Assembly: GCF_022682495.2 (NCBI RefSeq)
Contig: NC_071392.1
Span: forward strand, 106,630,896-106,694,895
Direction: 5' to 3'
DNA length: 64,000 nucleotides
Source: Desmodus rotundus
Lineage: Eukaryota > Chordata > Mammalia > Chiroptera > Phyllostomidae
Numbering within the stretch: the stretch's first letter is position 1; each line of letters opens with the position of its first letter. The position numbers and the translations under genes are program-made. Of this stretch, positions 52,731-63,229 are shown piece after piece. The notes beneath the pieces are model-generated. The model was not told the DNA's origin and made no database searches. It saw nothing but the letters and a program-made list of their open reading frames with translations.

Positions 52731-54325
52731 GTCGTGGAAGCAAGGGGAGCTGTAGAGGTGAGTTCCTTCCTTCCAGAAAGGCCGGGCATCCATTCCAGCC
52801 TCACCTCATGGACGTCTTCTCCAGCAGTTCCCTTCCTCCACTCTGGGCCTCTGTTCTCTCCTCTCTAGAATAAGAGTTGACATGAATAACTCTTCAGGTC
52901 TATTTTGGCGTTAAAGTTGCGTGAGTGTGAGGACCTCAGGGTTAGGAGGCCTCTGCCTTCCAGCTTCTAGTGTCCCGCCTCTTAATGGGAATTCACACGT
53001 GTGTGCGCACTAATGCACGCACACAGCCTAACTCTGCATTTTTTCTCCTGTTTGGATGGATCCCATCTCCCTGGGCCTCCAGCAACTGCCTCTGGCCAAT
53101 CCCTTTTTCACTTGAGCTGCCGAGCTCTATGCTGTTGACCTCCTCAGGCTGGCCCGGCCTGGGGGCCGCATGGACAGAGGGAGCAGTGCAGGCCTCGCTG
53201 CCAAGGGAATGAACTCCTGCCTCTTTGAGTCAGTCCATTCACAGAGGAGGTAAACATCACACACCTGCAACACCATTGTGTTTGCACTGGAAGGTGCCCA
53301 GATCGGGAAAGGAACAGCAGGCGTGCATTGCCTCCCATGTCCTCAGACCTGTGTGCTTGACTCTCCCTCCCACCCCGCTCTGCCCCTACCCTGCTGCGTC
53401 TGCACCACCACCTGGGGGTCCCTCCAGGCTGCCTCCTTCCATGAATCCCATCAGTCTCGTCCATTCACCTCCACTGAGGAGGTGGCCATGACTGGCACCT
53501 GCAGGGGCTTTTGTGGGACCGAATCACAGGAAAGTTAGTTATTTCCTTGCAGCCCTCCTTGTGCTTCTGTGGTCTGACTTTGCACAGAGCCTGATGTTTC
53601 CTCTCCGCTCTGCTCCAACAGCCGTTGGTGTTGAACTGACCTATCTAGCTTTATTTGTTTTAACTGTCTCTATATTGGGTATTGGTCCTCTTTTTTTCTT
53701 TTTTGGTCCTCTTTCTTGGTGCTGACCTGTTTTTCTTCAGACTGTGCAGTCTCCTTGTTTCTAAAATACTACTTGACCCGAACATTCTTTATTGTCAATT
53801 TTATCCTTCCTCATTTTACTCCCCAGCATCGTCCCTAACCACCCATTTATCATGGCATTCACCGCGCTCTGTCAGAATGGCCTGTTTCCCCACCAGATGG
53901 TTCAGAAAGAATTGCATTCGGTCCTGTCTGTGGGTCCAGCAGCCAGTTCAGGGGCAGAAACCCACGGCAGCTTGAGGAACATTTATAGAATGCACAAATA
54001 GAGGAAGAAATTCATAAACTAATCATCATATAGAGGAAAAGATCGTGAATTCACTTGTGCTCCTACCCAGGAAAACATGTATTTATGTCCCTCCAAAACT
54101 TAGTCCATCTTAGAAAAGCACAGAAAGTTCTGGAAGCCAGGCTGTTTTCCTGACTGGGATGCCTCGGGTCAGAAAAGCACAGCAGATCACGTCAGGAGGG
54201 CACAAAGCCATCCTGCAGGGCGGCGGGAGCCCGTGCCCCCCCACCTGCAGGTCCCTGGACAAGGACGGCCGATTGCATGCTCTCTGACTTCAGTCCTCCT
54301 GACCTGAGAGAGTTAATTGATTGAC
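52731..54325. other. Unassigned non-coding stretch
   Basis: 1.6 kb with no repeat named. A T-rich patch lies at 53690-53710 and pyrimidine-rich sequence at 53345-53430. No supported exon. Confidence 0.4.
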
Positions 54326-54329
54326 TCAC

Positions 54330-54955
54330 GGATGCACCAAGTCAGTCAGCAAATGCTCACTCAGCTCTGGCTGTGGGTCAGGCGCTGGGCTACAAGGCAC
54401 AGCTGCATCACTGTGCAGGAGCAGAACTCCCTTCTGGATCCTGACTTAGCAGACAAGCGAACAGAGGGTCCAGAGGAGGCCCTCAGCACCAACTCAGAGC
54501 ACAGGGAAGTCTGCCTGGAGGAAGTGATGTCTACAGTGGGAGTGGTCAGAGTGAGGACAATAAGAGGCACAGTGTGGTGGAGAGAAACGTGGTGCCTACC
54601 AGGCCTGGCCGGGGCAGGGATCACCTAGTGCCCCCAAGGCTCGCACTGGCTGGGTCATAGAATATGAGTGGGAGCTGATTTCTAGAGGGACTGGTTGGCC
54701 AGTCAGGAGTGTAGGTTGGTAGGGGCCCTGCAGAGTGGTAGGCAGAGGAGGGATGTGATCAGAACTGCATCTCTGGATGCTCACTCTGCTGCTGTAGGGG
54801 ACAAACCCAAATCAGAGCGTCCAAGGAGGCAGCCATGTGGTTGTCCAGGCCAGGAGGGAAGCGGCTACGCTAGCGGGGCTGGTGAGGAGGCCGAAAACAG
54901 TGGGGCAGATGGAGAGATTTTTGAAGGTGAAATGGACAGAGTTTGCAATTTGTTG
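54330..54955 (-). mobile_element. L2 LINE, antisense 3' region
   Basis: CAAGTCAGTCAGCAAATGCT CACTCAGCTCTGGCTGTGGG TCAGGCGCTGGGCTAC at the left and GCAGAGGAGGGATGTGATCA GAACTGCATC, GGGGCAGATGGAGAGATTTT TGAAGGTGAAATGGACAGAG TTTG at the right follow reversed L2. The middle is decayed. Confidence 0.65.
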
Positions 54956-54957
54956 AA

Positions 54958-55115
54958 TAGGGGTTGGCAAATAATAGCCTACGGGCCAAAATCTGGACTA
55001 TTGGAACACGGTCACACAATGGCCAAGCTACGTAGTAGTGATGGAGACCCTCTGGCCTACGAAGCCTACAATGTCCACCATCTGGTTCTTTGTAGAAAAT
55101 ATTTGTCAATGCCTG
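54958..55115. mobile_element. hAT-type non-autonomous element, copy 3, reversed
   Basis: TAGGGGTTGGCAAATAATAG CCTACGGGCCAAAATCTGGA CTATTGGAACACGGTCACAC AATGGCC and GTAGAAAATATTTGTCAATG CCTG are the reverse of the elements at 5194 and 14865. It is shorter by an internal loss. Confidence 0.8.
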
Positions 55116-56834
55116 AGCTCGCGGTGAGGCACCGGGGAGGTGGGGAGAGGACGTGTCTCAGGATGACACTGGGCTTTGTGTGTTGGTGACTGTGGTGGGG
55201 AGAGAGACCCAGGAAGTGGCGAAGGGGCTGTCTTCGTCTTTGCAGCCATACTTCTGCCTTGCTGCTTAACTGGGTGCTGACTTGGCCTGGCTCTTCCCCG
55301 CCTCCTCCCCAGGAAAACTGGGCTGCGTTCCCTTCTCTGTCTAGCTGGCCCTCAGCTGGGGTTTGGCGGTTCTTCCAAAGCCATGACCTTGGTTTCACCT
55401 GACCACAGGATAGCCTGCTGCCCCCATCCACCTGGACCAAAGGACCAGGTCCGTGGGCCAATGCCTACATTCCTGGGGTTTTCCATGCACTTTTAACCCC
55501 CATCTGGGACCAGAACTGGATCCACCCCCACCTGTGCTGCCAAAGTCCCAGCAGCCTGTCCGTCCACCTGTGCCAGTGAACCGGGAGTCACCTGGGCTGG
55601 CACTACCCTCGTTCACTCCCTCGGCTCTAGCAGTGGCAACCTGCAAGGACACGGGCTGTGACTGTCTTGCTGTAAGGCAGGTCACCTTTGGTGGGTGGGT
55701 ACATCCACTTTTCTGCTTGTCAGAGTGACATTTTCGTGATGCCCAAAGTTATTAAGTGGCATCTTTGGGCACCCACTGTTTACCCAAAGAGGAATAGGCT
55801 GGAAAACATCAGTAGTGAGAATGCACAGCTGTGTCCCCGGTACCCTTTTGATTGAACACATGACGGAAATGGTATCACCCGCAGAGCCCTTTGCAAGGCC
55901 TGCCAGTTAAAGAATTTGCTCAGATGAACCGGTTTTTTACCATGAGCCCTGAGTGTCTAAAACAAAACACCGGCTGGCTGGCACAGCCCTCCCGCTGACA
56001 GGGGAAAGTCAAAGCCTTGGCCTGGGATGCTCTGACCGTCTCACAGCCCCCGGTCCACATCTGCAGGCTCAGGGATCTCCCTGCTTTGGAGCCCAGGCAG
56101 CCCTCAGTCAGCGGAGTGGAGGACTGTGTCGGTCTGCCTGAGCCCACCCTCCCCGCAGGGAGGGCCTGCCCTGGTAACTGCGTAGACAGAGGTTTGAATG
56201 GAAGGACAGAAGGACAGAAAGAAGGAGACAGGGTCCGGTGAAGTCAGAATTTGGATGGTAGTGTAGTCACCTGGTAAATGCCCCCCAGCTTCGCACCTGG
56301 ACTACAGGCTACAATTTCTCCCAGAGTCTGAGATGGACAGATTCTGGCTGAATTCCCGCCACAGTGGTGTCACGTGCCCCCTCTTTATTGAGGTGCCTGT
56401 CTGGGGCCTGGCAGCTCCTAGAAAAGCCCCTTCCTGGCAGGAGGGACATTTCATTCAGCCCACCATGCGCAAGGCAGCTGGGGTCACTCAGTCCGTCAGT
56501 GGAGAGAGCCCTTACCGGCCAGGGTGCCAGCCTGGTGCAGGGCAGGCCGGGTTTGAACTTCCAGGGTCGCTCCTCTCATCTTCCCACCCCCACACCCTCA
56601 CCACGCTCCTTAACTGGGGGCTTCTGTCCTCCCCAGTGTGAATAGCCCAGACTCGGCTCCTGTGTGGTCAGAGGCCTCTGTCTCTTCCTCTGAGCGTGTT
56701 CCACCCGTCAGGACGGCACGCTTTTTCTCATTTCTGTTTTCCCGGGGACACCTTGCTCAGTGAGCCTCCTGCACCTCGCTCAGCTCCTACAGCATCCATC
56801 AGTTGCTAATTAAACAAGCCGTTCTTTACTTTGG
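55116..56834. other. Unassigned GC-rich non-coding stretch
   Basis: 1.7 kb without a recognised repeat or supported exon. Many open frames overlap on both strands, consistent with GC-rich composition. Confidence 0.4.
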
Positions 56835-57760
56835 CAAATAGTTGCTGAGCAGCAATGCTGGGCCCTGGGGACGTGCTGGCCAACAAGACATGCAAGGGCC
56901 CTGCCCTCGTGGAGGACATATTCTGATATGTACAGACTGAGTGTGGGCTTTGTTCGCACACAAACTAATCTCTCTGTTGTAGGTAGACGTTAGTTAGTGC
57001 TCACTGACTGATGGGGGCACGGGCGGGTGCCCTAGAATGCCGAGAACGTTCTGTCTCAGGATACAGGTGCCATTGACACAGGGGTATTTAGTTTGTGAAA
57101 ATGTATAGAGATTATATTATGTGCACATTTTTGTGTGGAGATTAAACTTTGATTAAAAGTTAAATAACTAATTAAATGTTAAAATCATGGCAAGTGCTGC
57201 TATGAAGGAGGAGAGCAGAGTGTGGGGAGCGGACCTTGCCTGGCTATCTGGCGGGGCTTTCCTAGAAAAGCAGCATTTTATATGAACTCTGAAGGGCAGG
57301 GGGCTGTTATTTAGGATCAAAGAGGAAAGTGGGGAGGATATTCCAGCAGAGGAGCCAGCAGGTGCAAAAGCCCTGAGGTATGGGCAGGAGCAGGGCCTGT
57401 TAGCAGACCCTGGGGGAAGACCCTCTTGGCCACAGCAGAGGAAGCAGGGGTGAGGGGTGCCTGTAGGAGGTGAGGCCAGAGGGCAGCAGGGGGAGGCAGG
57501 GCCAGGGGACCAAGGCAGGGACCGTTGCCTCTGCTGAAAGCAATGGCAGTCATTGAAGGGGAGCAACTCACATTCTAATTCACATTCTGAGATCCCTCCC
57601 TCTCCTGTGGCTGCCAAAAAGAGGCCGGTGAGCAGCAAAGGAGCCAGGCATTCTTCCTCAGAGGGGAAAGGAGAGAAGGTCAGGGTGGCCTGGACAAGGG
57701 TGTTGGCAGCTGAGATGGAAAGAGGTGGGCAACCTAACCTTCCCAGGGCTTGGGGGCCTC
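56835..57760 (-). mobile_element. L2 LINE, antisense 3' region
   Basis: GTTGCTGAGCAGCAATGCTG GGCCCTGGGGACGTGCTGGC CAACAAGACATGC at the left, and GGATATTCCAGCAGAGGAGC CAGCAGGTGCAAAAGCCCTG AGG, GGCAGTCATTGAAGGGGAGC and CAAGGGTGTTGGCAGCTGAG ATGGAAAGAGGTGGG further right, are reversed L2 in order. The 216-codon minus-strand frame at 57168-57818 is inside this non-coding region. Confidence 0.85.
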
Positions 57761-57784
57761 TTTCTGAAGCGTCTACCCAGGATG

Positions 57785-57900
57785 CCTCGCAGCCTCTAGG
57801 GATGCAGTTTGGCAACACCCATCAAGAGTTTTCCAGTCACACTCTCTGACCCAGAAATTCTCTACTCCTAGAAGTCTGTCCTCAGAGAAATCTGAACTCT
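57785..57900 (+). mobile_element. Old L1/HAL1 fragment
   Basis: GATGCAGTTTGGCAACACCC ATCAAGAG and CTCTGACCCAGAAATTCTCT ACTCCTAGAAGTCTGTCCTC AGAG are the standard old L1/HAL1 text. Confidence 0.7.
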
Positions 57901-57929
57901 ATTAACCATTTCAGTTACGAGGATGCTTC

Positions 57930-58400
57930 TAAAAGTTATCTATTGCTGCTGGAACAAATTACCGCAAAGTTAGTGGCCTAAAACAACACAGATGTATTTT
58001 ATTACCTTGTCGTTCTGGAGGTCAGAAGTTTGAAATGGATTCTGTTGGGGTGAAATCAAGGTGTCAGCAGAGAGGCATTCAATTCCTTTAGGTGGCTCTA
58101 GGGGAGAATCAGTTTCATTGCCTTTCCAGCTCCTGCATTCCTCGGCTTGTGGCCCCATCTTCAAAGCCAACAGTGTAGCATCATCAACTTTCTCCCTCTT
58201 CCTCTCCTTTTCTCTCCCCGCTCCTCTTTTCCACTTCCTTTCCACCCCCTTCCCTTCGCCTTCTCCCTGCCCATTATTATTTTTTCCCTCTTTAGTTCTC
58301 TCCCCCTCCCCAGTGATTACATTTGTTCTACCTATATAATCCAGGCTCATCTCCCCATCTCAAGATCCTTAATTCAATCACTTAATTAACTTAATTAATT
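57930..58400 (-). mobile_element. MaLR-type LTR, antisense
   Basis: AAAGTTATCTATTGCTGCTG GAACAAATTACCGCAAAGTT AGTGGCCTAAAACAACACAG, GGAGGTCAGAAGTTTGAAAT G, AAATCAAGGTGTCAGCAGAG and GGCTCTAGGGGAGAATC are reversed MST/MLT1. A pyrimidine tract at 58185-58310 expanded inside it, and TCAAGATCCTTAATTCAATC AC fits the reversed 5' part. It ends about 40 bases from the predicted exon donor. Confidence 0.82.
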
Positions 58401-58436
58401 GACTTAAATGCAAAATCCCTTTGGCAGTGTAAGGTA

Positions 58437-58442
58437 ACTTAC
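58437..58442 (-). promoter_or_regulatory. Splice donor of the predicted exon
   Basis: On the minus strand the exon ends ...CAATACCG and the intron starts GTAAGTTACC, close to the mammalian donor consensus (GTAAGT). Confidence 0.6.
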
Positions 58443-58702
58443 CGGTATTGATAGGACTCTGGGGATTCCGATGTGAGCGTGGACACTGTTGCGGGGTGGG
58501 GGGAACACTGTTCTTTTTTGCTACAGTAACCGCCAAAGCACTGCTGTAGTGATGTAATTCCTTCTGTGGGACAACCCAAGTGTCCTGTAGAAGAAGACGA
58601 TTCAGTGCTATCCTTCCCCTTATCACTTCTGCCACTATTAAAATGTTTAGGAAGAACTGCTTCTAGCACAGATCCTGTTGGTACTGGAGCATTCGGTAGA
58701 AA
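58443..58702 (-). CDS. Predicted internal coding exon, protein not recognised
   Basis: This is the best coding candidate in the window. Between a TTTGCAG acceptor and a GTAAGT donor, 260 bases are open in one frame for 86 codons plus 2 bases. The peptide starts FLPNAPVPTG, continues VLEAVLPKHF, has a serine-rich patch (STESSSSTG) and a cysteine-bearing part (CFGGYCSKKEQC), and ends SYQYR, the last codon split as CG/N (always Arg). It starts at phase 0 and would need a following exon that begins with one completing base. Serine, proline and charged residues dominate, with no signal peptide, membrane segment or zinc-finger spacing, so it looks like a disordered part of a larger protein. It lies next to a MaLR LTR on the intron side but contains no repeat text itself. 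I cannot name the gene. A decayed exon or a chance open stretch remains possible. No partner exon is certain in the window. Confidence 0.55.
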
Positions 58703-58735
58703 CTGCAAAGTTGAATTAAAGTATTATGTGTTAGA
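58703..58735 (-). promoter_or_regulatory. Splice acceptor and branch-point-like motif
   Basis: Read on the minus strand, CTAAC (about 58730-58734) lies roughly 30 bases before the exon. It is followed by a T-rich tract and TTCAACTTTGCAG. A further T-run lies just upstream of CTAAC. This is the normal layout of a mammalian 3' splice site. Confidence 0.55.
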
Positions 58736-58739
58736 CAAA

Positions 58740-59388
58740 AAAAATTTCACGTCCATGGCTGAAAGTCTTCTTAAAAGGAAGGGTTTATTAGGTCATCTTT
58801 AGCAAAAAACAAAAGCAAAAACCAGTCTTGGGCATGGGTCCCATCTAAACCACCAGCCTGGCTAGGTAGCAAAGGTAACATGTACCTCAGAGTCTGCAAG
58901 CACCCAGTGTCTGCGCCTGTGGGTACTGGCTGTGGGCAGCTGATTGGAAAGTTCATGGGTGTAGAAGAAGCTGAGGTTCCTGGCTCTTCCCTCTTTTGGA
59001 TAATCATAGATATAGCCACTTGGAAATTAATCTTAACTCTGAAACGATAACACAGGAATGTTAGCGGTCTTCTGTCAGAAATGGTCCACAGTTACTAAGA
59101 AGCTCTTTGTCTCTTTCTCTCACTCTCTAGCTGCTGTTATTTTAATCCAGAACCTCTCAGTTTTTTTCTTGTCATATGCTTTGCCTAATGGGTAAAGAAG
59201 TTGAATAATTATTAACAGAGTTGCCAGGAAATAATGGTCCACACCAACCGTTATACCTGGGGGTCGAACCACGTGCATTTATTTGTTAGTTTCTAACTTC
59301 CTGCATTCCTCTAATTTTTCTTTAAGAAACACACAGATTTTTTTTTAAAAATCTGTCAGCCACGGATACATAAATAGGAAAGAATAAA
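58740..59388. other. Flank of the predicted exon, unassigned
   Basis: No named repeat. A minus-strand open frame at 58771-59019 runs close upstream of the predicted exon but lacks a clean acceptor, and its donor (GAG|GTACAT) is poor. Confidence 0.35.
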
Positions 59389-59389
59389 T

Positions 59390-59391
59390 GA

Positions 59392-59442
<51 letters not shown>

Positions 59443-59458
59443 CCAGCCAGCCAGCCTG
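59390..59458. repeat. (GAAA)13 microsatellite followed by CCAG units
   Basis: Thirteen or so GAAA units (59390-59442) run directly into AGCCAGCCAGCCAGCC. Uninterrupted, so probably polymorphic. Confidence 0.95.
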
Positions 59459-59985
59459 CAGTGGGCAGGGACTGGGAACAATTAGGAAAGTTCCTCAAGA
59501 CCCTCTGGAGCCAAACTGATGGTTGACCCGGTCGATGCTCTGATGGGTCTTCATTCCCCTGTTGAGGTCGAGGTGGGAGGCCTCTGTCACTGTGTGTGGG
59601 GAGGGTGAATGTAAAATAATAAACAAAGGACATTGTTTGGCGTGCTCCCCACTGAAGATGACATGCCTTAGTTGTGTGATCAGATTTCCGCCCGAAGTCA
59701 ACAGCGTTTGTCCAGGTGTGGTCTGAGACCTTCAGTGGGCTCCCTGGTGACAGAGGATTTACCCACCCAGCCCGTGCACATGACCTCACTTCGTGGCTCC
59801 GAGCAAGGGTGGCTGAGCCGTAGGTGCAAATGGGCCTGTTTAGAAGTGTGCATGGACTGTTAGTATACAGTCACTCACTTCCATTCATGTCCGTTTCTAC
59901 ATGCAGTTAAAGCTACTTATTTAGTAACCCACGAAGTCACTTGGTTTGTAAGGGAAATGGAAATTGGTGTTCTCGAACTAAAATC
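59459..59985. other. Unassigned non-coding stretch
   Basis: Nothing recognised on either strand. Confidence 0.4.
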
Positions 59986-59989
59986 AGTT

Positions 59990-60420
59990 CATTAGTAGAG
60001 CTTTCTGAGGATCTCATTCATTACCCTGCTAAAACTGTTGTCTGCCTTGCTGACGCCAATGCTCAGGGACCTTAAAAAAGTATGCGTGGAGTCGCACAAT
60101 TACAAATTGTGGCAATCTCCCCAATTTTTGTAAAGGACATTTTGTTATACCTCCCAAGTGTGGCCTTGAACTAGTTGTAATTTTCAGTAACTCTTTCTCT
60201 TGCATTAATATAAGTTCAGAATGACGGTGAGGTTTTAGTTTTGTTCTTTGTCATTGCTGCATTGTTACAATTTTGACCATTCTGTCCACATCCAATTTTA
60301 ATACATCGCCAAGTTCATTGCCAGTTGGAAAGTGAGGCAGGGGGGAACAGATAAGCTGTGAGGCCTTTTGCCTTGCCCGTTCAAGTTAGCGGCGGGCGGC
60401 AAAGTTTGGGAGCCCCTGAG
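59990..60420. promoter_or_regulatory. Repeat-free AT-rich block, possible conserved non-coding element
   Basis: It contains GCACAATTACAAATTGTGGC (a near-perfect palindrome), GCATTAATATAAG, TGCTGCATTGTTACAATTTT and ATCCAATTTTAATACATC. No repeat text or open frame. The assignment is inference from texture. Confidence 0.28.
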
Positions 60421-60479
60421 ATAGGTGACGGACGCAGGCAGTAGGAGGTGCAGGGCAAGATGATGAATGATGTGAATTT

Positions 60480-60760
60480 CCTTGGAAAATCTTTGGTGAC
60501 ATTTCCTGGAAATATCTAAATGTCAGAGTAAATGGTGTATTAATTACGAGGCTCTCACCTTGGTAATTAAGCAATAAAAGCCCATCAGGCAGGAAATTTG
60601 TGGGTGATTAGAGCCGTATTTGGTAGAGTCGGAGATTTGCAGCTGAAGATGAAGTGGTTTTCGCCACCTGAGAGACGCATTAATCACCTGGAGCCACCCT
60701 ACCTGGTAGGTTTGGTTGCTTATTTGGAATGGCATTTGCACATTACAGGGAGGAATACCT
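60480..60760. promoter_or_regulatory. Repeat-free block with TAATTA and E-box motifs, possible conserved non-coding element
   Basis: TGTATTAATTACGAGG, TTGGTAATTAAGCAATAAAA, GGTGATTAGAG and ACGCATTAATCACCTGG are homeodomain-like cores, with CACCTG/CAGGTG E-boxes nearby. Both strands are partly open here, but no good splice pair exists. Regulatory function is inference. Confidence 0.3.
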
Positions 60761-60969
60761 GCACGAGCCGAGGGAGTCAAGGGTAGTTACTCAGCAAGGA
60801 CAGGCAGGGTGTCTAGGTGTAATATTATGACTCAGTGTAGCATCTGTCCAAGGGCATCTCTGGGCTACCTTTGGGAGATATAGATGGAAGAGATGCCCCA
60901 AACACAGATGACACAAGCTGGATGTCCTGCCAGGTGTACGTGAGCCTTTCAGAGGATAAAGGACACATC

Positions 60970-61130
60970 AGCGTTAGAGACAGACAGCTCTGAATTTAAA
61001 TATTAGCATCTGCCCTTACTGGGAAATGCTGGACAAGTTACTTAATCTTACTGATCTTCGGCTTTCTCTGCTGCAACACAGGCATGTTAACTATCAGTCA
61101 ACTACTCCTGTGTGAGAAGCCAAGCACAAA
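60970..61130 (+). mobile_element. MIR SINE
   Basis: CTGAATTTAAATATTAGCAT CTGCCCTTACTGGGAAATGC TGGACAAGTTACTTAATCTT ACTGATCTTCGGCTTTCTC follows MIR through the core. The 3' end is lost. Confidence 0.75.
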
Positions 61131-61159
61131 ATAGCAGCGGCATGCAACTATGAGCGATT

Positions 61160-61330
61160 TTTTATTGGAGTTTTAAAGTTGATTTTCTTTTTCAACAGCA
61201 GTGGACATACAATATTGTATTGGTTTCAGGTGTACAACCTGGGGACTATCGTCAATAATACTATGCTAACTACGTGTGGTGGCAGATGGGTGCGAGACTT
61301 ACTGGGGCGATCACTTCAGCAGGTGTGAAC
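61160..61330 (-). mobile_element. L1 3' UTR fragment
   Basis: TTTTTTATTGGAGTTTTAAA GTTG, ATACAATATTGTATTGGTTT CAGGTGTACAACCTGGGGAC TATCG and AATAATACTATGCTAAC are antisense L1 terminal text. Confidence 0.7.
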
Positions 61331-61344
61331 ATGTCTGATCATCG

Positions 61345-61722
61345 CAAGCATTTATTTAGCTCATGGACGTGCAGGTTGGGTGACACCTGAGTGTGTCTGC
61401 CCATGTGCAGGTTGACTGGGGGCCAGCTGGTCTGAACGGCTGGGCTGGCTCTTTTTTTTTTTGAGTACTTCCATTGATCTGCATCTGCGCTCCTGGCGGC
61501 TCCCTTTCTCCTCTCTGGACCAGCGAGCTTCAGGGCTTATCTTCTCACGAAGGCGGAAGCGTAGAGGGTGAGTGGAAACATCCAGGGCCTCTGAAGACTT
61601 GCACCAAAACTGACACACCATCACTTCTGCCTTTTCCTATCAGCCAAGTCACGTGCCAAAGCCCAGCCCAAAGGCTGGTAAGGGGAGGGTGCAATCTGAA
61701 GCCGATAGTGTAATCTACCACA
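61345..61722 (-). mobile_element. ERVL/MaLR-like LTR (family X, reversed, copy 3)
   Basis: CATTTATTTAGCTCATGGAC GTGCAGGTTGGGTGACACC at the left, CTGACACACCATCACTTCTG CC in the middle and GATAGTGTAATCTACCACAC A at the right match the LTR family at 42765 and 48815. A T-run (61451-61461) lies inside. Confidence 0.72.
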
Positions 61723-61739
61723 CACTTCTTTTATACGAC

Positions 61740-61960
61740 TTCTGTTTTCATGGAGAGGGACACGTTTTATGTGCTGGACACAGAGCTCCGAACAAGGCAC
61801 CTTCGTGCAGTTTAGAGATTAGTGAGCATGCCAGACAGTAAGCGGATAATCATGTACACGCACAACAATTAACTAATGGCAATTGTCATAAATATTACAA
61901 AGGGAATGGGAGGGTGCTAATAGGGACTTACAACAAGGGGCTCTAAGGCAAAGTCCTGAG
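61740..61960 (-). mobile_element. L2 LINE fragment (weak)
   Basis: TTTTATGTGCTGGACACAGA GCTCCGAACAAGGCACC and ACAGTAAGCGGATAATCATG, AAATATTACAAAGGGAATGG GAGGGTGCTAATAGGG resemble reversed L2. Confidence 0.5.
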
Positions 61961-62699
61961 CGGAGTACCTGGCACATGGCAGGGGTTCGGTGAGGCCAGG
62001 CCCCTGAGGGCAGTTCTGCAGGATGTGCTTTGCGGAAAGACTCCCAGGCACAGTGGGTGTTGAGAAGGTTCCCTGCTCACCGAGCCTGCCCACTGGGGTG
62101 GGGCTGTGAGGCAGCCCTGCAGTAAAGACTGGGGCCCCTCCTCCCCAGGCCCTGACATCTCACCAAGTTGTTGGTGTATCATTTCTAGAAAGCTCACAAT
62201 GGGCAGATATCTTGTGTCTCATGATAGTCTAAACTAGAATTCAGAATCGGAGTGGTCTGCTGAACTGGTCCTCTTGTGCTCCACTCTCCCAGGCATCTGG
62301 TGTCAGGAGCTGATACACAGAGGGGTAAAGGGCAAAGGGGTCCTGCAAGGGGAAGAAGAAGGGGGAGACAGAGGGCTCTGGGCAATGGCTTCTGGATCAC
62401 GATAACTATCTTCAAAGGGGACCTGTGAGATCTTGAGGCAAGTCATACTCAGGGCCAAGTGATGAGGTGTGAAAGAACATCGGGGACCTACAGGGAGTCA
62501 ACCACCATTTGGCATCACTTAGATCTGTCTGCTGGGGGCTCTGGGAGAGCGCAGCAGAACAGGAGGCCCGGTGGAGTGGAGCAGGCAGAGGGGTTGGTGG
62601 GCGGGCTGCAAGCTTAGGCATTTTGCTGATATTCATGCGATAGCCTAAATCAATAGGTGCTCCATCTAGGGCCTTTCTCAGATGTTACGGTTCCCCATA
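61961..62699. other. Unassigned non-coding stretch
   Basis: No named repeat or supported exon. Confidence 0.4.
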
Positions 62700-62870
62700 T
62701 TTCCTGTGACTCTGATCATTTCATACCTTTGTCCAACAACTGATTGTTGATCTCCTATTGTATGCAGCGCTGTGATACAAAGATGAACAAGGCAGGGGCT
62801 GTCCCTGCCCTCAAGTGGCTTGTAATCTATTGGAAAAGAAGCCACGGGATATGTAATTGCTGTGAATAAG
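62700..62870 (-). mobile_element. L2 LINE, 3' end fragment
   Basis: GATTGTTGATCTCCTATTGT ATGCAGCGCTGTGATACAAA GATGAACAAGGCAGGGGCTG TCCCTGCCCTCAAGTGGCTT GTAATCTATTGG is reversed L2-type terminal text, though a related MIR-family SINE is possible. Confidence 0.6.
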
Positions 62871-62889
62871 TAACTTGTTTATCGATTCA

Positions 62890-62990
62890 CAGTAATTGTT
62901 AGCTTATATACCTGAGACTCACTTTCCTCATCGCCTCCTAAGGTTGTCGTAAGGGTTTGATGAGCTACGCACTGACGTGTTCTTATTCCC
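62890..62990 (+). mobile_element. MIR SINE fragment
   Basis: GAGACTCACTTTCCTCATCG CCTCCTAAGGTTGTCGTAAG GGTTTGATGAGC is MIR core and right flank, with the core's middle lost. Confidence 0.6.
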
Positions 62991-63229
62991 AGATCGTTCC
63001 AGGACACTTGGAGTCTCCTGGGTCTAGCACCTCAGACACCATTCAGTGAGCTGGGCAGAGCACCTTTGACCCCAAGACCCAATGTCAACAACTGGACTTC
63101 AGTTTACAGCAATTTGTTTGATTTCTGGCATTCAACTTTATTTGAGGTCCAGCCCAGAGGGGCATGGAAGAAATTGGATTTATTTTTATGACAGATCTTA
63201 GTGGAGACAGATGATCAATCTTATATCGA

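Noticed and set aside
57168..57818. 216-codon minus-strand open frame
   Set aside because: It lies inside reversed L2 3' sequence that is untranslated in the element. The opening is a composition effect.
58771..59019. Open frame just upstream of the predicted exon, as a possible neighbouring exon
   Set aside because: No pyrimidine tract before a suitable AG, a poor donor (GTACAT), and no coding texture comparable with the 58443-58702 exon.
59390..59458. CRISPR array or other spaced repeat system
   Set aside because: Contiguous tetranucleotide units without spacers. The genome is mammalian and there are no cas genes.
60625..60720. Plus-strand stretch between GATTTGCAG and CCTG|GTAGGT, as a 21-codon exon
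   Set aside because: There is almost no pyrimidine tract, and the block has non-coding enhancer texture. Listed as a candidate regulatory block instead.
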